From the NCBI RefSeq assembly GCF_034555375.1, contig NZ_CP140706.1, positions 4,021,001 to 4,085,000 on the forward strand: 64,000 bases of DNA, read 5' to 3'. Positions 51,432 through 60,432 of the stretch are shown here, in pieces. Source of the DNA: Pseudomonas sp. B33.4 (GTDB lineage: Bacteria; Pseudomonadota; Gammaproteobacteria; Pseudomonadales; Pseudomonadaceae). A model generated the notes under the pieces. The model was given only the letters and a program-made list of their open reading frames with translations. It was not told where the DNA came from and searched no databases. The position numbers were made by a program, and so were the translations under genes. The stretch's first letter is position 1. Every line of letters starts with the position of its first letter.

Positions 51432-52803
51432 CGGCTGGCGCTCCTCCAGCAGCCGCTTGCTGGCGCTGTACAGTTCGCTGTTCGTGGCCTGGAGCGCGAT
51501 CCTCATGGGGGTCATGTATTACGAGGTCTCCGGCTACCTCGACAACCTCGCCAAACATTCGCTGATGCAACGTCAGCACCTGTTTTCGCACTTTCGCGGC
51601 GCACAGCTGGAAGACGCCCTCGCCGCCAGCATGACCTTCGATATTCGTGGCATCGACGCCTATGGCTTGTTCGATGCCGACGGCGTTTACCTCGGTGGCG
51701 CGTTGCAGCAGATTCCCGAAGGCCTGCCGCTGGACGGCAAGATCCACATGCTCGCCGACTGCGCCGACTCCGACGACCCGACCCTGCCCAATGACAGCTG
51801 CGACGCGGTCGCCACGCAAACCCGCGACGGTCGCTGGCTGGTGTTGTTGCGCGACAACGGCTCGCTGTTTGCGGTGACGCGAATCATTTTGCATGCGTTG
51901 TTCTGGGGCGTGTCGCTGACGATTCTGCCGGGGATTGCCGGCTGGCATTTGCTGCGACGCCGACCGTTGCGGCGGATTCGGGCGATTCAGGCCAGTGCCC
52001 AGTCGATTGTCGCCGGCGACCTGACCCACCGTTTGCCGCTGTCCAATCGCCGCGATGAACTGGACATGCTCGCCGCCATCGTCAACGCCATGCTCGAACG
52101 CATTGAGCGCTTGATGAATGAAGTCAAAGGCGTCTGCGACAACATCGCCCATGATTTGCGCACGCCGCTGACGCGCCTGCGCGCGCAGTTGTATCGCATG
52201 CAGCAGCAGGCCGGCGAAGGCTCGCAGGAGGCGGCGCAACTGGATCTGGTGCTGGCCGAAGCGGACACGCTGATGGCGCGGTTTCGCGGGTTGCTGCGGA
52301 TTTCCGAACTGGAGGATCGTCAGCGACGCTCAGGTTTTGTCGAACTCGACCCGGTGCAATTGCTTGAAGAACTGCACGAGTTTTACCTGCCGCTGGCCGA
52401 AGAAGGCGAGTTGCGTTTCGAGCTGAACATGCCGGAAACATTGCCGCCGCTGAATGGCGATCGGGCGTTGTTGTTCGAAGCGCTGGCGAATCTGCTGAGC
52501 AACTCGATCAAGTTCACGCCGGTCGGCGGCACGGTGATGCTGCGTGGGGTGAACGCGGGTGGGCAGACGCGGATTGAAGTGCACGACTCGGGGCCAGGGA
52601 TTCCCGAGGCAGAGCGCGAGGCGGTATTCCAGCGGTTCTATCGTGCAGAGGGCGGGCAGCCGCAGGGCGGATTTGGCTTGGGGCTGTCGATTGTGGCGGC
52701 GATTGTCAGCTTGCATGGCTTCAGTCTTGAAGTCGCCAGCAGTGATCTGGGCGGGGCGAAACTGGTGCTGGATTGCCGGCAGAGCCTGATCGAGAATTCC
52801 TGA
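51409..52803 (+). CDS. Sensor histidine kinase, partner of the upstream regulator
   Basis: A 464-residue membrane kinase. Helix 1 (about residues 16-38) and helix 2 (about 157-180) bracket a roughly 120-residue periplasmic sensor region that contains two cysteines (CADSDDPTLPNDSC) able to form a disulfide. A HAMP domain follows (RRRPLRRIRAIQASAQSIVAGDLTHRLP). The phospho-acceptor is His248 in CDNIAHDLRTPLTRLRAQL. The ATP domain has EALANLLSNSIKFTP, VHDSGPGIP and GGFGLGLSIVAAIV. The signal sensed is unknown. The start ATG lies within the regulator gene. Confidence 0.93.
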   Translation: MSLPNPSDGWRSSSSRLLALYSSLFVAWSAILMGVMYYEVSGYLDNLAKHSLMQRQHLFSHFRGAQLEDALAASMTFDIRGIDAYGLFDADGVYLGGALQQIPEGLPLDGKIHMLADCADSDDPTLPNDSCDAVATQTRDGRWLVLLRDNGSLFAVTRIILHALFWGVSLTILPGIAGWHLLRRRPLRRIRAIQASAQSIVAGDLTHRLPLSNRRDELDMLAAIVNAMLERIERLMNEVKGVCDNIAHDLRTPLTRLRAQLYRMQQQAGEGSQEAAQLDLVLAEADTLMARFRGLLRISELEDRQRRSGFVELDPVQLLEELHEFYLPLAEEGELRFELNMPETLPPLNGDRALLFEALANLLSNSIKFTPVGGTVMLRGVNAGGQTRIEVHDSGPGIPEAEREAVFQRFYRAEGGQPQGGFGLGLSIVAAIVSLHGFSLEVASSDLGGAKLVLDCRQSLIENS

Positions 52804-52826
52804 TTCCCACTTTGGAACGCAACCCC

Positions 52827-52914
52827 TGTAGGAGTGAGCCTGCTCGCGATAGCGGTGTGTCAGTCAACTTATTCGTTACTGACAGATTGCTATCGCGAGC
52901 AGGCTCACTCCTAC
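52827..52914. repeat. REP pair (REPIN), TGTAGGAGTGAGC subtype
   Basis: Full inverted arms. The interior GGTGTGTCAGTCAACTTATT...CTGACAGATTGC is nearly identical to that of the pair at 45042-45130, although 7.7 kb away. Confidence 0.9.
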
Positions 52915-52932
52915 GTTGGATCGTGGTGTTCT

Positions 52933-53343
52933 TCAGGTTGGGTAATTGGCTCGGAGTGCCTCGAGGCCACCCTGATAGATGCCGCTAAACAGCGCCACCA
53001 CTTCCTCATCGCTCACGCCTTTGGCATTAAAGCGCCCTGACCACGTCACCCGCGAGCCCTGCCCCTGGGCTTCGACCTTGATCGTCGCCAGATAATCAGT
53101 GGCCGGGAACGGTGCATGTTCGATCGAATAGCTGTAAGTCTTCGCGGCGTTGTCGAACGCTTGCAATCGCTCGACCACCACGCCGCCGTCAGCGGTTTGC
53201 AGCGTGCGCACACGGCCGCCGTCGCTCAGTTCACTGTTGGGAATAAAGGGCAGCCAGTCGGGCAGCGTGTTGAAGCCGCCGATCAATTGCCAGACCTGAT
53301 CGGCCGAAGCCGGGATGTCGATGGTTGCAGATGCTGTTGGCAT
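52933..53343 (-). CDS. SRPBCC-family (polyketide cyclase/START-like) protein
   Basis: A 136-residue single-domain protein of the SRPBCC ligand-binding fold. Typical segments are ATIDIPASADQVWQLIGGFNTLPDWLPFIPNSEL, GRVRTLQTADGGVVVERLQAFDNAAKTYSYSIEHAPFPATDYLATIKVE and RVTWSGRFNAKGVSDEEVVALFSGIYQGGLEAL. It belongs to the same short operon as the SDR and aldo-keto reductase genes, 24 bases downstream of the SDR gene. Small-molecule binding is likely; the ligand is unknown. Confidence 0.85.
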   Translation of the reverse strand: MPTASATIDIPASADQVWQLIGGFNTLPDWLPFIPNSELSDGGRVRTLQTADGGVVVERLQAFDNAAKTYSYSIEHAPFPATDYLATIKVEAQGQGSRVTWSGRFNAKGVSDEEVVALFSGIYQGGLEALRANYPT

Positions 53344-53366
53344 AAATAAACGTCTCTCTCGGAAAT

Positions 53367-54164
53367 TCAGATGGTCAGGCTGTCGACCACGCCGCCATCG
53401 ACGCGCAAAGCAGCGCCGGTGGTGGCCGAGGACAGCGGCGAAGCAATGTAGGTCACCAGATGCGCGACCTCTTCGACATCCGCTACGCGCTGGATGATCG
53501 AGGTCGGGCGGGCCTTGCGTACAAAGGCGTCGGCTTCATCGCGCAGGTTGCGCCCGGATTCGGCAGCGGCATCCTTGAGCATGTCTTCCAGGCCATCGGT
53601 GAAGGTCGGCCCCGGCAGGATCGCATTGACGGTCACCCCGGTGCCAGCCAGACGTTTGGCCAGGCCGTGGGACACCGCCAGATTGGCGCTTTTGGTCACG
53701 CCGTAGTTGATCATGTCGGCTGGCGTGGCGACGCCGGATTCCGAGGACAGGAAAATCACCCGGCCCCAGCCCTGCTCGACCATCGCCGGCACGTAATGCC
53801 GCGCCAGGCGCACGCCGGAAATCACGTTGACCTCATAGAAACGCGTCCACTCGCTGTCCGGCGCATCGAAGAAATCCACATCATTAAAGATGCCGAGGTT
53901 GTTCACCAGAATGTCCGCACGCGGTTCAGCAGCGAACAACTTTTGCGCACCTTCGGCGGTGCCCAGATCAGCGGTCAAACCGCGCAACTGTGCGCCGGGG
54001 ACTTTCTGCCGAATGCTCGCCAGCGCCTGCTCGACCTTGGCCGTATCACGGCCGATCACCACCACCGTGGCGCCCGCTTCGGCCAGCGACTGGCTAATAC
54101 CCAGACCAATGCCCGCAGTGCTGCCGCTGACAATGGCCAGTTTTCCACTCAGATCAATCTTCAT
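53367..54164 (-). CDS. Short-chain dehydrogenase/reductase
   Basis: A 265-residue classical SDR. The cofactor motif is AIVSGSTAGIGLGISQSL (residues 10-27), VNNLG is conserved, and the catalytic residues are Ser (SSESGVAT) and Tyr-x3-Lys (NYGVTKSANLAV). The arginine following the nucleotide-binding loop (VIGRDTAKV) suggests NADP(H). The ATG overlaps the stop of the aldo-keto reductase gene by four bases. The operon order is aldo-keto reductase, SDR, SRPBCC. Natural substrate unknown. Confidence 0.9.
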   Translation of the reverse strand: MKIDLSGKLAIVSGSTAGIGLGISQSLAEAGATVVVIGRDTAKVEQALASIRQKVPGAQLRGLTADLGTAEGAQKLFAAEPRADILVNNLGIFNDVDFFDAPDSEWTRFYEVNVISGVRLARHYVPAMVEQGWGRVIFLSSESGVATPADMINYGVTKSANLAVSHGLAKRLAGTGVTVNAILPGPTFTDGLEDMLKDAAAESGRNLRDEADAFVRKARPTSIIQRVADVEEVAHLVTYIASPLSSATTGAALRVDGGVVDSLTI

Positions 54165-55183
54165 GCTTTCACCTCATCGATTGGCAATGGTGCACGTTCG
54201 GAGACTAGTTTGGCGTCGCGCATCGCCTGCCAGAAACCGGCAGGAATAACGGCTGACAATGCGGCGACATCTTCAGCAATACGACCCGGTTTACTTGCAC
54301 CGGGAATAACCGCAGCAACCGCTGGATTGGCCAGCGAAAACTGTAGCGCAGCGGCTTTGATATCGACGTTGTAAGCGGCGGCGATGCGTTTGATCTGCTC
54401 GACCTTGGCGATGACTTCAGGGCTGGCCTGCTGGTATTCGAAGTGCGAGCCACCGGCCAGGATTCCAGAGCTATAAGGGCCACCGACGACGATTTCAACG
54501 TTCTGCGCTCGGGCCGAATCCATCAAGCGTTGCAACGGGCGCTCGTGATCGAGCAGCGTGTAGCGACCGGCCAACAGAAAACCGTCCGGCTGTGCTTCGC
54601 TGAGGTCGAGGGTCAATTCGCACGGTTCGACTTTGTTCACGCCCAGGCCCCAGCCCTTGATCACGCCTTCTTCACGCAACCGGGTCAGTACTTTGAATGC
54701 GCCGGTGCGGGCCTGGTTGAAGTATTCCAGCCACTGATCGCCGTAGAAGTCCTGAGCGATGTCGTGCACCCAGACGATGTCGAGGCGATCGGTTTGCAGG
54801 CGTTTGAGGCTGTCCTCGATCGAACGCAGCGTTGCATCGGCGCTGTAGTCATTGACGATCTTGTTCGGGCGACCGTGTTCGAATACTCCACTTTTCTCAC
54901 CGAGATCACGGGCAGCGGCGTCTTCGACTTCATCGAGGATGACCCGACCGACCTTGCTGCTCAGCACATAGTCGTCACGCTTGTATTGCTTCAGCGCTTC
55001 ACCGAGGCGGATCTCCGACAGACCGGAACCGTAGAACGGCGCGGTATCGAAGTAACGCACGCCGGCATCCCACGCGGCATGCACGGTGGCTTGCGCTTCG
55101 GCTTCCGGGATGGCGCGGAACATGTTGCCCAGTGGCGCGGTGCCGAAGCCCAGTTGGCCGGGGAGTTTGTCTTTCAAGCTCAT
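54161..55183 (-). CDS. Aldo/keto reductase
   Basis: A 340-residue aldo/keto reductase close to D-threo-aldose 1-dehydrogenase and pyridoxal 4-dehydrogenase types. It shows LGFGTAPLGNMFRAIPEAEA, then VRYFDTAPFYGSGLSEIRLGEAL with the catalytic Asp and Tyr, YVLSSKVGR with the Lys and LDIVWVHDIAQDFYG with the His. NAD(P)-binding residues lie in AAVIPGASKPGRIAEDV. It is first in a three-gene operon and divergent from a LysR gene with 113 bases between starts. The substrate may be a sugar aldehyde or an aromatic aldehyde. Confidence 0.88.
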   Translation of the reverse strand: MSLKDKLPGQLGFGTAPLGNMFRAIPEAEAQATVHAAWDAGVRYFDTAPFYGSGLSEIRLGEALKQYKRDDYVLSSKVGRVILDEVEDAAARDLGEKSGVFEHGRPNKIVNDYSADATLRSIEDSLKRLQTDRLDIVWVHDIAQDFYGDQWLEYFNQARTGAFKVLTRLREEGVIKGWGLGVNKVEPCELTLDLSEAQPDGFLLAGRYTLLDHERPLQRLMDSARAQNVEIVVGGPYSSGILAGGSHFEYQQASPEVIAKVEQIKRIAAAYNVDIKAAALQFSLANPAVAAVIPGASKPGRIAEDVAALSAVIPAGFWQAMRDAKLVSERAPLPIDEVKA

Positions 55184-55296
55184 TGGATTTTCCTCAATAG
55201 GTTCTGGGTCGGTGTGACCGTTGAGCAGATCCTAGATTGCGACACCGAGACCGTCCAAGACATAATGCGCAGCACTTGAGTCCCTATAGGTCTGAC

Positions 55297-56193
55297 ATGA
55301 TCGACATCCGCCAATTGCGCTACTTCGTTGTTGTCGCCGAAGAAGAACACGTCGGCCGCGCCGCCGAACGACTGCACATTTCCCAGTCGCCGCTGAGCCG
55401 ACAGATCGCCCAGCTCGAAGAGCGCTTGGGCCTGACCCTGTTCGAACGCAGCCAGCAACGCATTCGCCTGACCCGCGACGGCCAGACCTTCCTCGCCGAA
55501 ACCCGCGCCCTGCTCACCCACGCCAATCGCCTGGAATCCCTCGGCAAACGTCTCGGTCGAGGCGAAGAAGGTGGTTTGTGCATCGGCTATATCGAAAACG
55601 CCATGCACGCCGGAGTCTTGCCTAATGCCTTGCGCGTGTTGCGCGCCGATCGGCCGAATGTGCACGTCGCCTTGTACAACCTCAGTTCCGCCGAGCAATT
55701 GGAAGGCCTGCGACAGCGTAGTCTCGATATTGCCTTGGTGAGTGAACCGCCGACCGATGACGATCCGGATCTGCTGGGCTTTCAGGTGCTGGATGATCCG
55801 ATGCTGCTGGCGCTGCCGGAGCATCATCCATTGGCGCAGCAAGCGGCGTTGAACCCCGAGGATCTGGCCGAGCAGGAATGGATCGGCGTGCAACCGCGTC
55901 AGGATGCCAATGACGAGTTTGCCAGCGCCTGCATCCGCGCAGGCTTCACCCCCGATGTGCGCATGCAGGCGACCGAACCGTTTACCGCGCTGGGGCTGGT
56001 GGCGTCGGGGCTGGGGATTGCGATGATTCAAAAAGGCCTGAGCCATAACGCGCCGCCGGGCGTGGTGTTGCGGGAGCTGCCGTGGCTGACCTTGACCACG
56101 CCATTGTGGGCGGCGTGGCACCGGATCAATCTGCGGCCATTGGTCGAGACCTTCCGCACCGTTTTGACAGGTAATGAGATTTCCGCTGACTGA
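55297..56193 (+). CDS. LysR-family regulator divergent from the reductase operon
   Basis: A 298-residue LysR-type regulator with the helix-turn-helix RQLRYFVVVAEEEHVGRAAERLHISQSPLSRQIAQLEERLGLTLFERSQQRIRLTRDGQ (residues 4-62) and a co-inducer domain starting GGLCIGYIENAMHAGVLP. The ATG at 55297 is chosen; an in-frame upstream start at 55237 lies inside the shared promoter region. It most likely controls the aldo-keto reductase/SDR/SRPBCC operon, the standard divergent LysR arrangement. Confidence 0.92.
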   Translation: MIDIRQLRYFVVVAEEEHVGRAAERLHISQSPLSRQIAQLEERLGLTLFERSQQRIRLTRDGQTFLAETRALLTHANRLESLGKRLGRGEEGGLCIGYIENAMHAGVLPNALRVLRADRPNVHVALYNLSSAEQLEGLRQRSLDIALVSEPPTDDDPDLLGFQVLDDPMLLALPEHHPLAQQAALNPEDLAEQEWIGVQPRQDANDEFASACIRAGFTPDVRMQATEPFTALGLVASGLGIAMIQKGLSHNAPPGVVLRELPWLTLTTPLWAAWHRINLRPLVETFRTVLTGNEISAD

Positions 56194-56196
56194 ACG

Positions 56197-56299
56197 GGCC
56201 TCATCGCGGGCAAGCCCGCTCCCACAGGTTCATGGGTGAGCCTGAACTTTGTGTACGCCGCAAATCCCTGTGGGAGCGGGCTTGCCCGCGATGAGGCCA
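56197..56299. repeat. REP pair, GGGCTTGCCCGC subtype
   Basis: Arms CATCGCGGGCAAGCCCGCTC and GTGGGAGCGGGCTTGCCCGC are inverted; this REP subtype is otherwise absent from the window. Confidence 0.88.
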
Positions 56300-56365
56300 G
56301 CAGCCACAACCATTGCCCTCGGGCGTTCTACACTCAACGGATACGCACCCAGCCGTGAGTTGACC

Positions 56366-57025
56366 ATGAAAATGTCTGCGCAAATGACCGTTGTCGCGGT
56401 ACTCGCCACCCTTGCCTGGCTGGGTCTGGCGGTGTGGGGCATTGGCGGCGTGGGGATGTTCTTTTCCCACGGTTCATTGGTGGTCGTGGCATTGGCGACG
56501 GTAGCCATGGTGATCGCCTCACTGTTCAGCGAGGTCAACCTCAGCTCTGGCGAACGTGAAGATCGCGCCAATCGTTGGGTGATTCCAGCGTTTGGTGTGA
56601 TCGGGCTGGTCAGTGGTTTTTTGCCGGCCTATTGCGACCGGGTGAATTTCTGGACGTTTGGCGGTGAAGGCATGCGCTGGCTCGGCGCTTTGCTGTTTAT
56701 CGTCGGCGGCGCGCTGCGACTGTGGCCGGTGTTTGTGCTGGGGCGGCGCTTCAGTGGATTGGTGGCGATTCAACCGGGGCACCGGTTGGTTACCGATGGC
56801 ATCTATCAGCACCTGCGCAACCCGAGTTATCTGGGGCTGGTGATCAATGCTGTGGGCTGGGCATTGGCGTTTCGCTCGGTGGTCGGACTGATGCTGGCGG
56901 CGCTGACACTGATCCCGTTGATTGCCCGGATTCATTCGGAAGAAGCGCTGCTGCGTGCGCAATTTGGGGCGGAGTACGAGGCTTATTGTGCGCGGAGTTG
57001 GCGTTTGGTGCCGGGGGTTTATTGA
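56366..57025 (+). CDS. Isoprenylcysteine carboxyl methyltransferase-like membrane protein
   Basis: A 219-residue membrane protein with about six helices. The C-terminal half has the ICMT/PEMT pattern: RRFSGLVAIQPGHRLVTDGIYQHLRNPSYLGLVINAVGWALAF, with RNPSYLG at the SAM-binding region, and ARIHSEEALLRAQFGAEYEAYCARSWRLVPG at the end. Bacterial members methylate unknown small acceptors or lipids and do not act on prenylated proteins. The ATG at 56366 was chosen for MKMSAQMTVVAVL, which starts the first helix. Isolated gene between REP pairs. Confidence 0.85.
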   Translation: MKMSAQMTVVAVLATLAWLGLAVWGIGGVGMFFSHGSLVVVALATVAMVIASLFSEVNLSSGEREDRANRWVIPAFGVIGLVSGFLPAYCDRVNFWTFGGEGMRWLGALLFIVGGALRLWPVFVLGRRFSGLVAIQPGHRLVTDGIYQHLRNPSYLGLVINAVGWALAFRSVVGLMLAALTLIPLIARIHSEEALLRAQFGAEYEAYCARSWRLVPGVY

Positions 57026-57042
57026 TTTGCGAACACGTCCCC

Positions 57043-57130
57043 TGTAGGAGTGAGCCTGCTCGCGATAGCGGTGGGTCAGTCAAATCCATGTGTCTGACAG
57101 ACCGCTATCGCGAGCAGGCTCACTCCTACA
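57043..57130. repeat. REP pair (REPIN), TGTAGGAGTGAGC subtype
   Basis: Full inverted arms with an inner GATAGCGGTGGGTCAGTC...GTCTGACAGACCGCTATC hairpin. Confidence 0.9.
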
Positions 57131-57144
57131 AGGGATTGTGTTTG

Positions 57145-57810
57145 TCAGTTGCGTTGCAGGTGCAGGCCGTTACTGTCGACTTTGACGCTGACCGCAGCGT
57201 AACTGGCCAACGTCGCGTGCGCCGTTTCCAGCGGATGCTGATGCGTCGTGGTAATGATCATCAGCGGCGCACCGGCGGCTTCGGCAGCCTGAATACCGAC
57301 CGTAGCGTCTTCAAAAATCAGGCAATCACGCGCTTCCAGGCCAAGACGTTTGGCTGCCAGAAGATAGCCGGCCGGATCAGGTTTGCCAGCCTTCACATCT
57401 TCAGCGGTGATCATCACCGCAGGCGCGGGAATCCCCGCCGCCGCCATCCGCCGCAACGCCAGATCCCGTGGCGCCGACGTCACCATCGCCCAGCGATCGT
57501 TGGGCAGGCTGTTGAGAAACTGCGCGGCGCCGGGAATTTCGACAATGCCCTCAACGTCTGCGATTTCCGCCTCGGTGATGAACGCTGCTTGCGCCTCGGC
57601 ATCCACGCCCGGCAGATTCAGGCGATTGATCGTGTCGATGGCACGCGCGCCATGAATGGTCGGCAAAAAGGTTTCCACGTCGACGCCATGGCGCACGGCC
57701 CAGGCTGACCAGATCCGCTCGGCAGCGGCGATGGAATTGAGGACGGTGCCGTCCATGTCGAACAGAAACGCGCCGAACGCGCGATTGAAAAGAGTGTCGT
57801 GAGCAGGCAA
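57145..57810 (-). CDS. HAD-superfamily phosphatase (subfamily I)
   Basis: A 221-residue haloacid dehalogenase-type phosphatase of the phosphosugar phosphatase group. Motif I is AFLFDMDGTVLNS (nucleophile Asp), motif II AMVTSAP, motif III Lys in KAGKPDPAGYLLAA and motif IV LIFEDATVGIQAAEAAG. The start TTG at 57810 is preferred because GAGGAAG lies just upstream; a longer form would begin in a less likely context. Likely a small phosphorylated sugar or polyol is the substrate. Confidence 0.85.
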   Translation of the reverse strand: MPAHDTLFNRAFGAFLFDMDGTVLNSIAAAERIWSAWAVRHGVDVETFLPTIHGARAIDTINRLNLPGVDAEAQAAFITEAEIADVEGIVEIPGAAQFLNSLPNDRWAMVTSAPRDLALRRMAAAGIPAPAVMITAEDVKAGKPDPAGYLLAAKRLGLEARDCLIFEDATVGIQAAEAAGAPLMIITTTHQHPLETAHATLASYAAVSVKVDSNGLHLQRN

Positions 57811-57866
57811 AAGTTCGCTTCCTCTGGCAAGGGGCCGGGCAGATGTGCCCGGCAATGTAGCACTTG

Positions 57867-58280
57867 TCAGTGCAGGCGCGGTGCCTTGGATTTGAAGGCG
57901 CTGTCGACGCAGTCGAGCAATTGACCGATGGCCCAGGGTTTCTTGATGAACGCCACCGGATGCTTGACCCCGGAGGTCTCGGGCGTTTCATAGCCGGACA
58001 TGACCATCACCGGTTTGTCCGGCCAGCGGTCGCCGACCAGATTGGCCAGATCAGCGCCATTGAGGGTGCCGGGCATGGTGATGTCGGTCAGTAGCAACGC
58101 CACGTTCGGGGCGTTCTGCTCAAGATAAAGTGATGCGGCGTCGGCACTGGTCTGCGGCTCGACCTTGAAACCTTCCTCCTGAAGAATTTCGCAGAGAAAC
58201 TCCAGAATCAACGGATCATCCTCAACCACCAGAATCAATCCGTCAGGAAGGTGCGCGTCCGCCGTCGGTGTTGGGCACAT
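57867..58280 (-). CDS. Single-domain response regulator
   Basis: A 137-residue protein made only of a receiver domain. VVEDDPLILEFLCEILQEEGF gives the acidic pair, Asp66 in LLLTDITMPG is the phospho-acceptor and FIKKPW holds the conserved Lys. No output domain follows, so it signals through another protein. GGGAG precedes the ATG at 58280; longer in-frame starts exist but are not needed. No histidine kinase is adjacent. The 12 bases of its own end adjoin a HAD gene in the same direction, 56 bases away. Confidence 0.88.
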   Translation of the reverse strand: MCPTPTADAHLPDGLILVVEDDPLILEFLCEILQEEGFKVEPQTSADAASLYLEQNAPNVALLLTDITMPGTLNGADLANLVGDRWPDKPVMVMSGYETPETSGVKHPVAFIKKPWAIGQLLDCVDSAFKSKAPRLH

Positions 58281-58479
58281 GGAACTGCACTCCCTGAATT
58301 GCATTAACGATTTAGCGGCTTGAATCCGCTGCTTAACTGGTATGAGCAGCGGGCTCTGCAGAAATTCATTTTTGATACAGCTCTTTTGCGAAACGGCGCT
58401 TTTGCCCGTCAGCGGCAATCGTTCGCGGCGATGTATTTGTGGTTAAAATGCCGGCCCTTTTGCTTGCCGATCCTGACCG

Positions 58480-59421
58480 ATGACCCCTGAAGCCCTCGCC
58501 ACCCTCCACGCCCATCTGCTGCCGGCCCTCGCGGCAGCACCGAGCGAAACCCGCCGCCTGTTCCACGGGCGCGGACGCTGCTGGCCGGGGCTGGAGCAGT
58601 TGACCGTGGACTGGCTGCAAGGCGTGGTGCTGGTGTCGCTGTTCAAGGAACCGCTGCCTGAGCAACTGGACAATCTCAAGGCGTTGCTGCTGGAACTCAC
58701 GGGTTCCGCCGAATGGAAACAGTCGGGCGCGCACACGCTGTTGATCCAGCATCGCTATTTGCCACAGAGCACCGCCGAATGGCTGCTGGGCGATGAGATC
58801 GAGGAAATGAGCATCGTCGAGGGTGGTTTGCACTACCGCGTCGACCTGGGACGCAAACAAAACGCCGGGCTGTTTCTCGACATGCGTTACGGGCGCAACT
58901 GGGTGCGCGAACAGGCCAACGGTAAACGCATACTCAATCTGTTTGCCTACACCTGCGGTTTTTCCGTGGCCGCCATCGAGGGCAGCGCCAGCCATGTGGT
59001 CAATCTGGACATGTCCCGCGCGGCCCTGAGCCGTGGCCGCGACAATCATCGCTTGAACGGTCATGACCTGAGCAAAGTCAGTTTTCTCGGCCACGACCTG
59101 TTCAAGTCCTGGGGCAAGGTGATCAACAGTGGCCCGTATGATCTGGTGATCATCGACCCGCCGTCGTTCCAGAAAGGCAGTTTCCTGCTGACCAAGGATT
59201 ACCAGCGCGTGCTGCGCCGCCTGCCGGAATTGCTTACGGCGCAAGGCACAGTGCTGGCGTGCATGAACGACCCGGCATTCGGTTCGGACTTTCTGATTGA
59301 GGGCGTGACGCAGGAAGCGCCGAGTCTGCGTTTTGTAGAGCGGCTGGAGAATCCGCCGGAGTTTGCGGATATTGATCCTGAAAGCGGCCTCAAGGCTTTG
59401 GTCTTCCAGCGCACTATCTGA
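58480..59421 (+). CDS. Class I SAM-dependent methyltransferase (RlmI/RlmK-like Rossmann domain)
   Basis: A 313-residue methyltransferase. The SAM-binding region is RILNLFAYTCGFSVAAIEG, with VVNLDMSRAALSRGRDNHRLNG and YDLVIIDPPSFQKGSFLLTKDYQRVLRRLP, closely like RlmI and RlmK. The N-terminal 130 residues (CWPGLEQLTVDWLQGVVLVSLFKEPLPEQLD and onwards) replace the PUA domain of RlmI. The expected target is a 23S rRNA base, by analogy only. It is divergent from the receiver gene and has its own short promoter gap. Confidence 0.85.
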   Translation: MTPEALATLHAHLLPALAAAPSETRRLFHGRGRCWPGLEQLTVDWLQGVVLVSLFKEPLPEQLDNLKALLLELTGSAEWKQSGAHTLLIQHRYLPQSTAEWLLGDEIEEMSIVEGGLHYRVDLGRKQNAGLFLDMRYGRNWVREQANGKRILNLFAYTCGFSVAAIEGSASHVVNLDMSRAALSRGRDNHRLNGHDLSKVSFLGHDLFKSWGKVINSGPYDLVIIDPPSFQKGSFLLTKDYQRVLRRLPELLTAQGTVLACMNDPAFGSDFLIEGVTQEAPSLRFVERLENPPEFADIDPESGLKALVFQRTI

Positions 59422-59437
59422 CACCCCGAAGATCCCT

Positions 59438-59526
59438 TGTAGGAGTGAGCCTGCTCGCGATAGCGGTCTATCAGTCAAATAGGTGATATCTGACACACCG
59501 CTATCGCGAGCAGGCTCACTCCTACA
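59438..59526. repeat. REP pair (REPIN), TGTAGGAGTGAGC subtype
   Basis: Full inverted arms with an inner GATAGCGG...CCGCTATC hairpin, between the convergent methyltransferase and LuxR genes. Confidence 0.9.
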
Positions 59527-59542
59527 GGGGGATTGTGTTGGG

Positions 59543-60322
59543 TCAGGGAGTTGGTGGGCGCAGCACCAGCGCAAACAACTCGCCATGCCCGGTGACATTG
59601 AGCTTGTGATACAGATTGCGCCGATGCACCTTGACCGTCTCCGGCGAAATCCCCATCTGCTGGGCCATCGCCTTGCTGGAGAAACCCTGCAGGATCAGCC
59701 GCGCCGTGTCGACCTCCCGCACGGTCAGCCGCGCATCGAAGCGATCGAGTAACGTCGCCAGATCCCCAACCGGCGTTTCAGCCACCGCGCCCTGCGGTGG
59801 CAGCAACTGCACATGCCGACGCATCGCCGCCAGCACCCAATCGCGCACGCACAGCAATCGGCCCTGCTCGGCCATGTCGAACGGCGTCGAGCGACCCAAT
59901 GACAATCCGAGCACGCCGCCCTCGACATTGACCATGAACTGCAACTCGTCCTCGCCGACCACCGAACGGAAGTAACTCTGGTAGTACTCGCTGTGCAGAA
60001 ACTGGTCCGGCGCCACCGAGGCGAGGCTGTGCAAGCCGTCGGCAATGCCAGTCGATGCGGCTTGATAAAACGGATCGAGCAGGTACATCCCGGCGCTGTA
60101 GCCGGCCAGTTCTTCTTGCTCGTCGGCGCGACCCTGGCTGTCGAAGTCGATGAGCAACTGCGGCGCCTGCCCGGCTTGCATCAGCGCTACCAGTGCGTTG
60201 TCCAGCGGCACCAGCAACCGCAAGGTGTCCACCAGCGCGCGCCAGAAACCGGCCTGACCGACACCGGCAAATACCCGCGCCAGGCTTTGATGCACTGGCA
60301 GTTCCTGCAGCAACGCGTCCAC
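59543..60322 (-). CDS. LuxR-family transcriptional regulator
   Basis: A 259-residue regulator. The C-terminal LuxR helix-turn-helix is LTVREVDTARLILQGFSSKAMAQQMGISPETVKVHRRNLYHKLNVTGHGELFALVL (residues 198-253). The N-terminal 190 residues (FWRALVDTLRLLVPLDNALVALMQAGQAPQLLIDFDS) have no recognised autoinducer-binding motif or receiver domain. It starts at GTG with AAGGGG upstream. It faces the polyamine-type binding-protein gene divergently, with 110 bases between starts and a palindrome at 60342-60360, so it may regulate that gene and the peptidase behind it. Confidence 0.88.
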   Translation of the reverse strand: MDALLQELPVHQSLARVFAGVGQAGFWRALVDTLRLLVPLDNALVALMQAGQAPQLLIDFDSQGRADEQEELAGYSAGMYLLDPFYQAASTGIADGLHSLASVAPDQFLHSEYYQSYFRSVVGEDELQFMVNVEGGVLGLSLGRSTPFDMAEQGRLLCVRDWVLAAMRRHVQLLPPQGAVAETPVGDLATLLDRFDARLTVREVDTARLILQGFSSKAMAQQMGISPETVKVHRRNLYHKLNVTGHGELFALVLRPPTP

Positions 60323-60341
60323 GCACTACCCCTTTTGAGTA

Positions 60342-60360
60342 ACCCATGATGGGAATGGGT
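60342..60360. promoter_or_regulatory. Inverted repeat ACCCAT...ATGGGT in the LuxR/binding-protein divergent region
   Basis: ACCCAT (60342-60347) and ATGGGT (60355-60360) are inverted with 7 bases between, centred about 30 bases from the LuxR gene start. It is a plausible operator for the LuxR-type protein, but the length is short. Confidence 0.4.
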
Positions 60361-60432
60361 CAGGCCTGGCCGGCCCGATAGGCTGACCACTCTTGTTCAT
60401 CACCGGCCTGCACAGGCCAGGAGTGCCGCATC

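Noticed and set aside
58366-59598. A 410-codon minus-strand open frame
   Set aside because: It is antisense to the methyltransferase gene and runs through a REP pair.
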